DNA from: Candidatus Obscuribacter sp.
Lineage (GTDB): Bacteria; Cyanobacteriota; Vampirovibrionia; Obscuribacterales; Obscuribacteraceae
Length of the DNA stretch: 64,000 nt
Reading direction: 5' to 3'
NCBI GenBank assembly: GCA_016718315.1
Contig: JADKDV010000010.1
Coordinates: 27,490 to 91,489, forward strand
Shown here: positions 27,050 through 35,438 of the stretch, in pieces
Position numbering within the stretch: position 1 is the stretch's first letter
Layout of the letters: each line of letters begins with the position of its first letter
The notes under the pieces: model-generated
What the model saw: the letters and a program-made list of their open reading frames with translations, nothing else
What the model was told of the DNA's origin: nothing
The model's database searches: none
Program-made: the position numbers and the translations under genes

Positions 27050-28627
27050 GTGCAAGAGTCCAGTTTATTTAGAGCTTTTGCCAGAGACGGAAAAATCGCC
27101 AGACAGACTCTCATGGACGCCTTTAGCGAGAGCGGCATCATTGAGGGTGACAAAAGACTGGGCAAACTATTTAGCGCTCTAAAAAGCGGTCCGGCCGAAC
27201 TATCTCAGAGTGATTTCCAGTCCATAGTTGACCATTCGCCCGCTCTGGTAGAGCAAGTCTTAACCGGTCAATTAGCCATTCCCCAATTTAAAGAATTTAC
27301 CGAAGAGTTGACTGCAATATTTCATCAGCTCGAAAACAATCACGAAGGCAAACTAGCCAACTATATCCCGCAATTAGAAAGAGTCGATCCCGAAAAGCTC
27401 GGTATCTCGCTTTGTACTGTGGACGGACAGCGTTTTAATATCGGAGACTTTGACGACAATTTTTGTGTGCAGTCCTGCTCCAAACCGATTACATATTGTC
27501 TCGCTCTGGAAGAACAGGGCGAAGAAGTAGTCCATCAATACGTAGGCGCTGAGCCAAGCGGCAAGACTTTTAATGAGCTAGCTCTCAATGCCAAAAGTCA
27601 GCCACACAATCCTATGATTAATGCTGGTGCCATCATGTGTGGTGCGCTAATTAAACAGGGCAAAGATGCCTCAGATAGATTTGATCATGTTATGCGTCTG
27701 TGGCGCGACTGTGCTGGCAACGAAAAAGTCGGTTTTGACAATGCTGTCTATTTATCCGAAAGACAGACAGCCGACCGCAACTTTGCCCTGGGCTATTTTA
27801 TGCGCGAAAAGAAAAGCTTCCCACCAGGTGTGGACTTGCTCGATGCTCTTGAGTTTTACTTCCAGTGCTGTTCCATAGAAATCACCACCAAAGGTATGGC
27901 AGCAGTGGCAGCCACACTGGCTAATGGCGGCAACTGCCCACTTACTGGCAGTCAGGTTTTTAGACCAGACCATGTCAAAAACTGTCTCAGCCTCATGTCT
28001 AGCTGTGGCATGTATGACTTTAGTGGTGAATTTGCCTTTAGAGTGGGCATCCCCGCTAAAAGCGGTGTATCCGGCGCAATTATGCTGGTGGTGCCAAACG
28101 TCGCCGGGCTCGCCATCTGGTCACCGCGGCTCGATGAGCTAGGTAACAGTGTGCGCGGCGTGGAGTTTTGCAGACAGCTCGTTAAACGCTTTAAGTTTCA
28201 CACTTTTGACTCAATGCTGGGACTGGTGGATGACCGCCTTGACCCCAGGCGCAATATCTATGAGTCGCGCATGAGCGCTATTGTGGCTTTTTGCTGGGCT
28301 TCAGCAGAGGGCGATGTGGCCGAGATGCGCAGACTGGTGGCCCGTGGTCTCAATCCATCGGCATCTGACTATGATGGACGCACAGCCCTGCATCTGGCAG
28401 CTAGCGAGGGCAAGCTGGCATCGCTGCGTTACTTGCTTGAGCTGGGTGTGGCAGTTAGCCCACTAGACCGCTGGGAGCATACGCCACTTGACGATGCTAT
28501 AAGACAAAAACATGAGGCACTGGGCAGTATGCTGAGAGAGCATGGTGGACAGCGCCGGGATGAGATAACATCAGATAAGCTAGATAAAGCAGATCAGACA
28601 AAATCGGCAACTCAAGATGGACGATGA
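27050..28627 (+). CDS. glsA: Long-form glutaminase with ankyrin repeats
   Basis: 525 aa, much longer than the ~310-aa bacterial GlsA. Residues about 1-95 are a helical domain like the N-terminal part of animal kidney-type glutaminase. Residues about 100-395 are the serine-dependent glutaminase domain, with the catalytic Ser142/Lys145 pair in QSCSKP, and FNELALNAKSQPHNPMINAG. Residues about 410-505 hold ankyrin repeats (DGRTALHLAASEGKLASLRY). It converts glutamine to glutamate and ammonia. The GTG start has AGGTGA six bases upstream. The next gene starts inside its 3' end (11-bp overlap). Confidence 0.93.
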   Translation: MQESSLFRAFARDGKIARQTLMDAFSESGIIEGDKRLGKLFSALKSGPAELSQSDFQSIVDHSPALVEQVLTGQLAIPQFKEFTEELTAIFHQLENNHEGKLANYIPQLERVDPEKLGISLCTVDGQRFNIGDFDDNFCVQSCSKPITYCLALEEQGEEVVHQYVGAEPSGKTFNELALNAKSQPHNPMINAGAIMCGALIKQGKDASDRFDHVMRLWRDCAGNEKVGFDNAVYLSERQTADRNFALGYFMREKKSFPPGVDLLDALEFYFQCCSIEITTKGMAAVAATLANGGNCPLTGSQVFRPDHVKNCLSLMSSCGMYDFSGEFAFRVGIPAKSGVSGAIMLVVPNVAGLAIWSPRLDELGNSVRGVEFCRQLVKRFKFHTFDSMLGLVDDRLDPRRNIYESRMSAIVAFCWASAEGDVAEMRRLVARGLNPSASDYDGRTALHLAASEGKLASLRYLLELGVAVSPLDRWEHTPLDDAIRQKHEALGSMLREHGGQRRDEITSDKLDKADQTKSATQDGR

Positions 28628-28829
28628 AAAACTAAAACTCATCTTTATAGTTATTATGTTCCTGATTGGCGTGGTCTTTTTAGGACTAGCCGTGTGGCTG
28701 CAAAACGTGGCTAGCGATGGGCACGACCCCACCGCCATGATTGCCAGCTATCTACTTTTGGGAGTAGGAGCACTGATCTTTATATTTGGTATTGTCATTT
28801 ATTTCATCAGGCACGATTTAGAAGTGTAA
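28617..28829 (+). CDS. Small two-helix membrane protein
   Basis: 70 aa with two strong hydrophobic helices (about 9-28 and 43-64) separated by a short loop with DGHDPTA. It is not assigned to a family. Its ATG overlaps the glutaminase gene end by 11 bp, so translation may be coupled. The overlap and the clean helix-loop-helix plan favour a real gene. Confidence 0.65.
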   Translation: MDDEKLKLIFIVIMFLIGVVFLGLAVWLQNVASDGHDPTAMIASYLLLGVGALIFIFGIVIYFIRHDLEV

Positions 28830-28907
28830 TTTTTAAATTTGCATTGAACTTTTTGTCGGCAGATGTCGTCTAAGGGTTATTACTTGTTATTTGCTTGGGA
28901 GCATAAG

Positions 28908-30641
28908 ATGCAAAATCTCAAACGGCAGTGCTGCTTTACCCTTGCTCTTACACTCCTGCTTGGAGCCCCTCTAGCTCAAGCAGCCAATCTAGCTAAAGAC
29001 AAAGGTCGAGTCAGCGCCCAGACCAAGTCAGAGCCCGATAGCGAGGAAGCAAAAGTACTGCATTTACTGGGCAGGGCCACCTTTGGTCCACGCCCGGGAG
29101 AAATAGAGAGAGTCGAGCGTCAGGGACTAGAAAATTATCTAAATGAGCAGCTCCATCCTGAGTCTATTGCTTTACCAGATAGTGTCCGCCAGGTCGAAAA
29201 TTTGGACGCTATCAAGCTCAGTCCTTCCAGTCTCTTTATCAGTTATGGCAAGCCCGCCATTGCTATGGCTGCCAAAAACGACAATAACAACACCAAAGTA
29301 GACAAAGAAAAACTCAAAGTACTATTTAAGGAGAGCTACGGCAAAATCCACGATGAGACTGTACAGGCCAGGCTGGTGCGCTCTGCTTACAGCCCCAGAG
29401 AGCTAGAAGAAGTAATGGTTGACTTCTGGTACAACCATTTCAATGTCAGCATGTCTAAAGGTCTTGATCATGTCTGGATTGGCTCCTATGAGCAAGCGGC
29501 CATACGCCCTTATGCTATGGGTAAGTTTAAGGACCTGGTCCACGCCACATCTCACCATGCAGCTATGCTCTTTTATCTAGACAACTGGCAAAACACAGCC
29601 GCTCGAGCGGCAGACCCCAATGCCGTTAATTTACCGAGGAAGAAAAACAACTTCCAGGGCATCAACGAAAACTTTGCCCGTGAGCTAATGGAGCTACACA
29701 CACTGGGAGTAGATGGTGGCTACAGCCAAAAGGACGTCACTGAGCTAGCCCGCGTACTGACAGGACTGGGCTTACAAAAGGGCTCTGGTGGTGGACCACT
29801 GCGCCCCAATATGGAGCAACTGCGCGCTCAAAGACAGGCTTTGCGGGCTCAAAGAGGAGCGGCACTCAACCCCGGTCAAAGACGCAACCAGGTAGTGCAG
29901 GAGTACGCTCCTGCCTTTAGCGGTGGTATCAATCTCACCGAAGCCAATACAAGACTGGGCTATTACTTTGACGAGAGTCGCCACGACCAGGGTGACAAAA
30001 TAGTCCTGGGACAAAAAATCAGTCGTGCCGGCAAGTCTTCTGGTGAGCAAGAGATAGATCAAGTAATCGACTTGCTCTGCCGCCATCCCAGTACTGCCAA
30101 ACACATAAGCTACCAGTTAGCGCAGTATTTTGTTGCCGATGCACCGCCTCAAACACTTGTGGACAAGCTCACCAAACGCTATCAAGAGACTGATGGTGAC
30201 ATCAGAGCGATGCTAGATACTCTCTTTCATTCCAGCGAATTCTGGGACCCAAAATACCGCGGCGCCAAATTCAAATCGCCTTACCGTTATGTCGTCTCCA
30301 GCATCCGTGCCACAGATAGCCAAATAGACAATGTAAAACCACTTCTAGGCTTCCTCAAACAAACAGGCATGCCCCTTTATCAGTGCCTCACACCAGACGG
30401 CTACAAAAACACAAAAACGGCCTGGCTCAATCCAGACAACCTCATTAATCGTCTTAATTTTGCCACCGCTATTGGTACCGGACGCTTCCCTGGTCTTGTG
30501 ACTAATATCCAGGACCCAGCAGCTATAGCCGATGCCTGTACCACAGATCTTTCACCTAAGACAATTCAAGCCATCAAAGACGCACCAGACAAACTCAAAG
30601 CCCCTCTGGTTTTGGGTAGCCCCGAATTCATGCTCTACTAG
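28908..30641 (+). CDS. DUF1800 family exported protein
   Basis: 577 aa from the ATG at 28908, chosen because GGGAG lies six bases upstream and because it gives a signal peptide ending PLAQAAN; the longer ATG at 28863 adds 15 residues in front of it. The DUF1800 hallmark HLLGRATFGPRPGEIERV lies near the start of the mature protein, followed by MVDFWYNHFNVSMSK and ENFARELMELHTLGVDGGY, and the late FKSPYRYVVSSIRA. The family always occurs with DUF1501 and is thought to act in the periplasm; its function is not established. The DUF1501 gene follows eight bases later. Confidence 0.92.
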   Translation: MQNLKRQCCFTLALTLLLGAPLAQAANLAKDKGRVSAQTKSEPDSEEAKVLHLLGRATFGPRPGEIERVERQGLENYLNEQLHPESIALPDSVRQVENLDAIKLSPSSLFISYGKPAIAMAAKNDNNNTKVDKEKLKVLFKESYGKIHDETVQARLVRSAYSPRELEEVMVDFWYNHFNVSMSKGLDHVWIGSYEQAAIRPYAMGKFKDLVHATSHHAAMLFYLDNWQNTAARAADPNAVNLPRKKNNFQGINENFARELMELHTLGVDGGYSQKDVTELARVLTGLGLQKGSGGGPLRPNMEQLRAQRQALRAQRGAALNPGQRRNQVVQEYAPAFSGGINLTEANTRLGYYFDESRHDQGDKIVLGQKISRAGKSSGEQEIDQVIDLLCRHPSTAKHISYQLAQYFVADAPPQTLVDKLTKRYQETDGDIRAMLDTLFHSSEFWDPKYRGAKFKSPYRYVVSSIRATDSQIDNVKPLLGFLKQTGMPLYQCLTPDGYKNTKTAWLNPDNLINRLNFATAIGTGRFPGLVTNIQDPAAIADACTTDLSPKTIQAIKDAPDKLKAPLVLGSPEFMLY

Positions 30642-30649
30642 GAGACAAT

Positions 30650-31936
30650 ATGGATAGAAGAGAGTTTTTAAAAGCATTTGGTGGTGCGGCCCTGGCAGGA
30701 CTGGCACCGGCTTGCCTGGCACAGCTTTTGCCATCGTCGGCAGTGACAGCTTTTGCCCTGGATGGCAAGGTCAATACCACTAACAAAGTGGTCGTATTGT
30801 TTTTGCGCGGAGCTATCGATGGTCTCAGCGTTGTTGTACCTTATGGCGATCCGCGTTACTACCAGGTGCGCCCCAAAATAGCCATTGCCAAACCCGGTGA
30901 AGAGCTAGGCGCAATCAAACTGGATGGCACTTTTGGTTTGCATCCCAGCCTGGCACCACTAATGCCTCTATGGCAAAACAAAACTCTGTCCTTCCATCTC
31001 AATTGCGGCTCACCAGATCCCACACGCTCACATTTTGACGCCCAAGACTATATGGAGAGTGGAGTCCCCGGCACCAAAGTAGTGCCCTCTGGCTGGATGA
31101 ATCGTCTACTCAGCCAATTGCCTAATAACGGCTCACCTGTGCGCGCTCTCAATGTCGGCACCACTACACCCCGCATCCTGCAAGGACCGATTGCCAGCGC
31201 CACCTATGCACCGTCGCCCAAGCGCAAACCATCCATGGTGGAGAGTCCATATATCGCCAGAGCCTTCGAAAAGATGTACGACGGACGCAAAGACGATCTT
31301 GGCAATGCTTTTGCTCAAGGTATGGAAGCAAGAGCAACCATCACCGAAAAGCTCTCAGATCAAGGCACTCCTGAGCAAATGCAACAAATGACAGCAGCCG
31401 ACCAGGGGGCAATTCAAGCCACCAAATTTACTGGTTTTGGCAGACAGCTGGGCAAATTAATTCGCGAAGAACCAAAGGTACAGGTAGCTTTTGTCGACCT
31501 TGGTGGCTTTGATACCCATGTCAATCAAGGCAATGGCAAAGGTCAACTGGCTAACCATCTCAATGTACTGGGCACTGGTCTCTCCGAATTAGCGACAGCC
31601 CTTGGTCCGACCTACCAAAATACCCTTGTACTGGTCATGTCCGAATTTGGCCGCACTGTCAAAGAAAACGGAAACGCCGGCACAGATCATGGTCACGGCA
31701 ACTTTATCTGGATGATGGGAGGGGCTGTGGCTGGTGGCAAACTGCACGGCAACTGGGATGGCATCGGTCAAAACAGCTTATATGAGGGTCGTGATTTGCC
31801 TGTACTGACAGACTTCCGCAGCGTAGTCGGTCCCATGGTGGCAGAGCACATGGGCTTGTCCAAAGTACAACTAGCTAACATCTTCCCCGACTACAAGCTC
31901 AATTACAGCACCGGCACAAGTCTCCTTAAGAGTTAG
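30650..31936 (+). CDS. DUF1501 family protein with Tat signal
   Basis: 428 aa. The N-terminus MDRREFLKAFGGAALAGL is a twin-arginine (Tat) signal, so the protein is exported folded. Family blocks include VVLFLRGAIDGLSVVVPYGDPRYY, GLHPSLAPLMPLW, SHFDAQDYMESG and the final VLVMSEFGRTVKENGNAGTDHGHGN. DUF1501 is related to the alkaline phosphatase/sulfatase fold, which fits the His/Asp-rich late motif. AGGAGA precedes the ATG. It forms a two-gene operon with DUF1800, an arrangement common across bacteria; no function is proven. Confidence 0.93.
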   Translation: MDRREFLKAFGGAALAGLAPACLAQLLPSSAVTAFALDGKVNTTNKVVVLFLRGAIDGLSVVVPYGDPRYYQVRPKIAIAKPGEELGAIKLDGTFGLHPSLAPLMPLWQNKTLSFHLNCGSPDPTRSHFDAQDYMESGVPGTKVVPSGWMNRLLSQLPNNGSPVRALNVGTTTPRILQGPIASATYAPSPKRKPSMVESPYIARAFEKMYDGRKDDLGNAFAQGMEARATITEKLSDQGTPEQMQQMTAADQGAIQATKFTGFGRQLGKLIREEPKVQVAFVDLGGFDTHVNQGNGKGQLANHLNVLGTGLSELATALGPTYQNTLVLVMSEFGRTVKENGNAGTDHGHGNFIWMMGGAVAGGKLHGNWDGIGQNSLYEGRDLPVLTDFRSVVGPMVAEHMGLSKVQLANIFPDYKLNYSTGTSLLKS

Positions 31937-31971
31937 CGGCAACTATTTAAAAAGTCGCCTCTCAAAAGAGT

Positions 31972-31977
31972 TAAAAT
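31972..31977 (+). promoter_or_regulatory. Candidate -10 element for the HI0933-type flavoprotein (leaderless)
   Basis: TAAAAT followed by GG ends six bases before the ATG at 31984; no ribosome site is seen. Confidence 0.35.
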
Positions 31978-31983
31978 GGGCGC

Positions 31984-33306
31984 ATGTCTAGCCCCAGTCC
32001 CAATAGCTCCAATACCAGTAGCTCCAATACCAATAGCTCCAATCAGCCCAAAGCGCCAGGTGCCTTAGCCAACCGCACCGTCGCCATAATTGGTGGTGGT
32101 CCAGCAGGTTTAATGGCGGCAGAAGTGCTAGTCAATGCAGGGTTAAAGGTCGATGTCTATGAATCCATGCCAACACTTGGTCGCAAATTTTTGCGCGCCG
32201 GTCTCGGTGGTCTAAACATCACGCACAGCGAGCCATACAAAGATTTTTGCACTCGCTATGGCGAGAACCAGAGCGCAATGCAAGCCTTTATTGATCATTT
32301 CACTCCAACCGAGTTGAGGCAGTGGGTGCACGCACTAGGCATTGAGACTTTTGTGGGTTCATCTGGTCGTGTCTTTCCAAAGGAGATGAAAGCCGCTCCG
32401 CTACTGCGCACATGGGTGCACAGACTAAAAAAAGCTGGGGTCAACTTTTATCACAACCACCTCTGGACTGGATATGCGGATGATAACAGCCTCAAGCTCG
32501 ATGCCCCCGGGGGAGCAATCACGATTAAACCTGATGCCGTGGTACTGGCTCTTGGTGGTGCCAGCTGGCCGCAACTAGGCTCGACTGGTACATGGACACC
32601 CTGGTTACAAGAGCAGGGCATCAAAATTGCACCGTGGCAGCCAGCAAACTGTGGTTTTGATGTGGAATGGAGTGACCTCCTCAAACAAAAATTCGACCAT
32701 ACACCGCTCAAGTCAGTGGCAATCACTTTTAAAGATACTAATGGCAAGACAGAGACCAGGCAAGGAGAGTTGCTTATCTGCGACTACGGCGTCGAGGGCA
32801 GTCTCATTTATGCATTCTCAAAGGGTCTACGTCAGACGATAAGTCTCCATGGTCAGGCGACATTTACACTGGATCTCTTGCCAGGACGCACAGCGGACAA
32901 AGTCTTGTCCGATTTATCGCGCCCGCGCAAATCTCGCACGATGACGCGGCATCTGCAATCTTGCCTGGGAGACAACGCCCTCAAGCGCAACTTGCTATAC
33001 GAAGTCTTAAGCCGGCAGCAAATGGAAGACGCCCGCACTCTCACTAAATTTATCAAAGCACTGCCGATAACAGTCAAAGCCACTCGACCAATTGCCGAAG
33101 CAATCAGCACCGCTGGCGGTGTGTGCTTTGATGCACTGGACCAAAATCTAATGCTCAAAGTGTTACCAGGCACTTTTGTAGCAGGCGAAATGATCGATTG
33201 GGAAGCGCCAACCGGGGGCTATTTACTGACAGGCTGCTTTGCCACGGGCAAACAAGCCGGACAGGGTGTAATTAATTGGTTACTGTGCTCTGAGAAAAAC
33301 CATTGA
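31984..33306 (+). CDS. HI0933-family NAD(P)/FAD-dependent oxidoreductase
   Basis: 440 aa. A low-complexity Ser/Asn/Pro leader (about 2-27) precedes the FAD-binding motif VAIIGGGPAGLMAAEVL. KFLRAGLGGLNITHSE and ALGGASWPQLGSTGTWTPW are typical of the HI0933/BaiN-like flavoproteins (the TIGR03862 branch), as is the end CFDALDQNLMLKVLPGTFVAGEMIDWEAPTGGYLL (split here by function: late FAD contact). Reactions of this branch are largely unknown; a related gut enzyme reduces bile-acid intermediates. It stands alone between DUF1501 and a TPR protein. Confidence 0.85.
   Translation: MSSPSPNSSNTSSSNTNSSNQPKAPGALANRTVAIIGGGPAGLMAAEVLVNAGLKVDVYESMPTLGRKFLRAGLGGLNITHSEPYKDFCTRYGENQSAMQAFIDHFTPTELRQWVHALGIETFVGSSGRVFPKEMKAAPLLRTWVHRLKKAGVNFYHNHLWTGYADDNSLKLDAPGGAITIKPDAVVLALGGASWPQLGSTGTWTPWLQEQGIKIAPWQPANCGFDVEWSDLLKQKFDHTPLKSVAITFKDTNGKTETRQGELLICDYGVEGSLIYAFSKGLRQTISLHGQATFTLDLLPGRTADKVLSDLSRPRKSRTMTRHLQSCLGDNALKRNLLYEVLSRQQMEDARTLTKFIKALPITVKATRPIAEAISTAGGVCFDALDQNLMLKVLPGTFVAGEMIDWEAPTGGYLLTGCFATGKQAGQGVINWLLCSEKNH
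32005..32049 (+). repeat. 15-bp tandem repeat in the flavoprotein leader
   Basis: Three near-identical 15-bp units, each beginning AGCTCCAAT (starts at 32005, 32020 and 32035), encode SSN-type five-residue repeats. The repeat sits in the non-conserved leader and could vary in copy number without breaking the frame. Confidence 0.75.
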
Positions 33307-33457
33307 TATTTCTCAGATGATGCAGCCTTTTGATTGATAGCCCTCCTGCTCACAGAGAAATTGATTGTCACTATCGCTATCCTAGCTGACACAACCAGCC
33401 CCAAATGGGGTATTTTAGATTTATCTCTTACTATTCATCTAAATTGAACGGACCGCA

Positions 33458-34243
33458 GTGCCAGAAAACTGGGAACTACTCAAAATATTTGCAGAAAACG
33501 CGCTGGTTAACAACGACCTCAAAAGCGCGGAAGAATATCTATGGCAATCAATAGAGAAAGCCACAGAGACAAAGTCTCTAATCAAGGTCACGCTCTGCAT
33601 GGAGACACTAGCCGATCTCTATTACAGGACACGCAGATTTAGTGAGGCAGAGGCCGTTTATAACGATTGTGTCGAAAAACAAATCGAAGCCCTCGGTCTC
33701 GACCACCCCGAAATAGCAATTACCTTAAACAAGCTGGCTAATTGCCAGAGCTTTCAAAACAAATTGCCACAGGCAGAAGACAGCTTAAAACAAGCGCTTC
33801 TGATAAATCTCATTGTCTTTGGGCAGTCTAATCCACAGACCATAACAACCATCAAAAATCTGAGCAGTATTTATAGCAGGCAAGGTAAAGTCTTTAATCT
33901 CAATGAAGTATCAAACTGGAGCAACCTGCCCCAGCACAGCGAGCCAAAAGAACAGTCCATTTGCAAAACCTGCCACAGACCATTTACAGGTCACCAGTGT
34001 GCTGCTTGTACACAACTCCGCATGGTGGCAATAAAAACTGAAGATCTCGAACGACTCAAAGTAGTTTGTGCCACTAGAGATATTCGCGCAGGCACCATAG
34101 TCTCGCTCGCCTACGTCCACCTGGATTTTAGAATGGCTTCTAAATTTGATGTCTTTTTTGAGACCAAGCATGTGCTGGGCAAAGTGACAACTGGACTGAT
34201 TCCACAGGGTTATGCCTTGAGACTTTCTGATGTCGAGATGTAG
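33458..34243 (+). CDS. TPR protein with CxxC zinc motif and C-terminal SAF-like domain
   Basis: 261 aa. Residues about 10-145 are TPRs, including LADLYYRTRRFSEAEAVY. Residues 167-184 hold a small Cys motif (CKTC then CAAC), probably a zinc site. Residues about 196-261 resemble an SAF domain as in CpaB/FlgA and antifreeze-like proteins: VVCATRDIRAGTIVSLAYV and VLGKVTTGLIPQGYAL. The combination is unusual. The GTG start is accepted because the preceding intergenic region has no in-frame alternative. The stop directly abuts that of the convergent DUF900 gene. Confidence 0.7.
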   Translation: MPENWELLKIFAENALVNNDLKSAEEYLWQSIEKATETKSLIKVTLCMETLADLYYRTRRFSEAEAVYNDCVEKQIEALGLDHPEIAITLNKLANCQSFQNKLPQAEDSLKQALLINLIVFGQSNPQTITTIKNLSSIYSRQGKVFNLNEVSNWSNLPQHSEPKEQSICKTCHRPFTGHQCAACTQLRMVAIKTEDLERLKVVCATRDIRAGTIVSLAYVHLDFRMASKFDVFFETKHVLGKVTTGLIPQGYALRLSDVEM

Positions 34244-35350
34244 TTACAACCAAACCGGATAGTCATCTTTATGGCGCTCGGTAATGTCGGGCTGAGCAAG
34301 TAACTTGTAGAGATTGCCTTGAGTTTTGGGTGCACCCAGCACAGAGTTTTTGACCCTACCTTTGATACCATGCTCAGGCTCATGCCTCAATATCTCGATT
34401 ATGTCTTCCATTATTTCCGGGCACCGCTCCATATAATTATGCAGCGTGTGATATGTGCGCTCCGCTCTCTGCTTACCGTACATACGATCACGCAATGTAT
34501 AGACTGTCGGCTCCAGACAATCGACAAAGACAAGCTTGTCACTATCTATGGTGTCTTTGTCCCAGCCTGATAAGCCCAGACGATTGATGCGGTTGACTAT
34601 CCGTGAGCGGTGCAAAAGATTGTCCTTTTGACTGTGATAAATGTGCACACGCCTGGCTAACCTTGGCACACTGGTCATGGGTCCTTTGTCATGATAGACA
34701 TCAAAAGGCACATCAGATCCAGCCTGCACCACTTCATTAAAAGTCGGTCTGATATCACCCTCTTGAGCCCAGAGTTGGGCAAACTCTTGCAACAAAAATA
34801 CACCCATTGAGCCAGCCGCTAGATTGACCCGAGACAAAAACTCAGCTCTTTCGCTATCGGTCAGATGAGTGGGATATTTATGCAAATCACGGGCAAAAGC
34901 CATGAGTTGATGAGCCGAGGCTGTGCACATCTCACGATCATAGTGATATTGCCAAAAATTGCCCGCAGATGGCCAGCTAAAAGTAAGCAGGTGACCAATA
35001 GTTGACTGGGGCGGGTCGATATAAAGACGGTGAAACAGTTCAACATTACCGATGAGCTTGTTAAACGAATGTGAATAGCCATGCAGGTAGACCATCAGCT
35101 CTTTGCCGTCCTTCATGCGCTCATAAAGGTCCTCTATTAAGCTCTGGTAGTCATCTTGCTCAGGCTTTTTGTGGATAGCGTAATCAAACTGACCGCTATC
35201 CAGTCCACTCATGGCACCCCAGGCAACCGGATGTGTCGCCTTGTCATGACCAAAAAACGGTCCAGCATGCTTGACTCGCATGAGCGACCCTTGAGCAATA
35301 AGTGGCCGGTTGGTCCAAAACAGATGGTTGAAGAAGGTTTTCATATGCAA
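34244..35350 (-). CDS. DUF900-like alpha/beta hydrolase
   Basis: 368 aa. The alpha/beta hydrolase core holds the oxyanion region LMVYLHGYSHSFNKLIGN, then LLTFSWPSAGNFWQYHYDRE, which is the DUF900 signature, and the nucleophile elbow AAGSMG (Ser in GSMG). A catalytic His is plausible in HIYHSQKDNLLH. No signal peptide is visible, so it is presumably cytoplasmic. The substrate is unknown. The first ATG at 35350 is followed two codons later by a second, and either may be used. It is divergent from the NDH-2 fusion gene and abuts the convergent TPR-SAF gene. Confidence 0.78.
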   Translation of the reverse strand: MHMKTFFNHLFWTNRPLIAQGSLMRVKHAGPFFGHDKATHPVAWGAMSGLDSGQFDYAIHKKPEQDDYQSLIEDLYERMKDGKELMVYLHGYSHSFNKLIGNVELFHRLYIDPPQSTIGHLLTFSWPSAGNFWQYHYDREMCTASAHQLMAFARDLHKYPTHLTDSERAEFLSRVNLAAGSMGVFLLQEFAQLWAQEGDIRPTFNEVVQAGSDVPFDVYHDKGPMTSVPRLARRVHIYHSQKDNLLHRSRIVNRINRLGLSGWDKDTIDSDKLVFVDCLEPTVYTLRDRMYGKQRAERTYHTLHNYMERCPEIMEDIIEILRHEPEHGIKGRVKNSVLGAPKTQGNLYKLLAQPDITERHKDDYPVWL

Positions 35351-35438
35351 AATTTAGCATAGTAACCTCAGGGAAATGGAGGTAAGGTTAATGGGCATAA
35401 CTAAATGGGATCCCTGGCAAATTACTTACGGGGGCAAA

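Noticed and set aside
33400..33418. CCCC-AAAT-GGGG hairpin before the TPR-SAF gene as a terminator
   Set aside because: The stem is four base pairs and the T tract is broken, so it is too weak to call.
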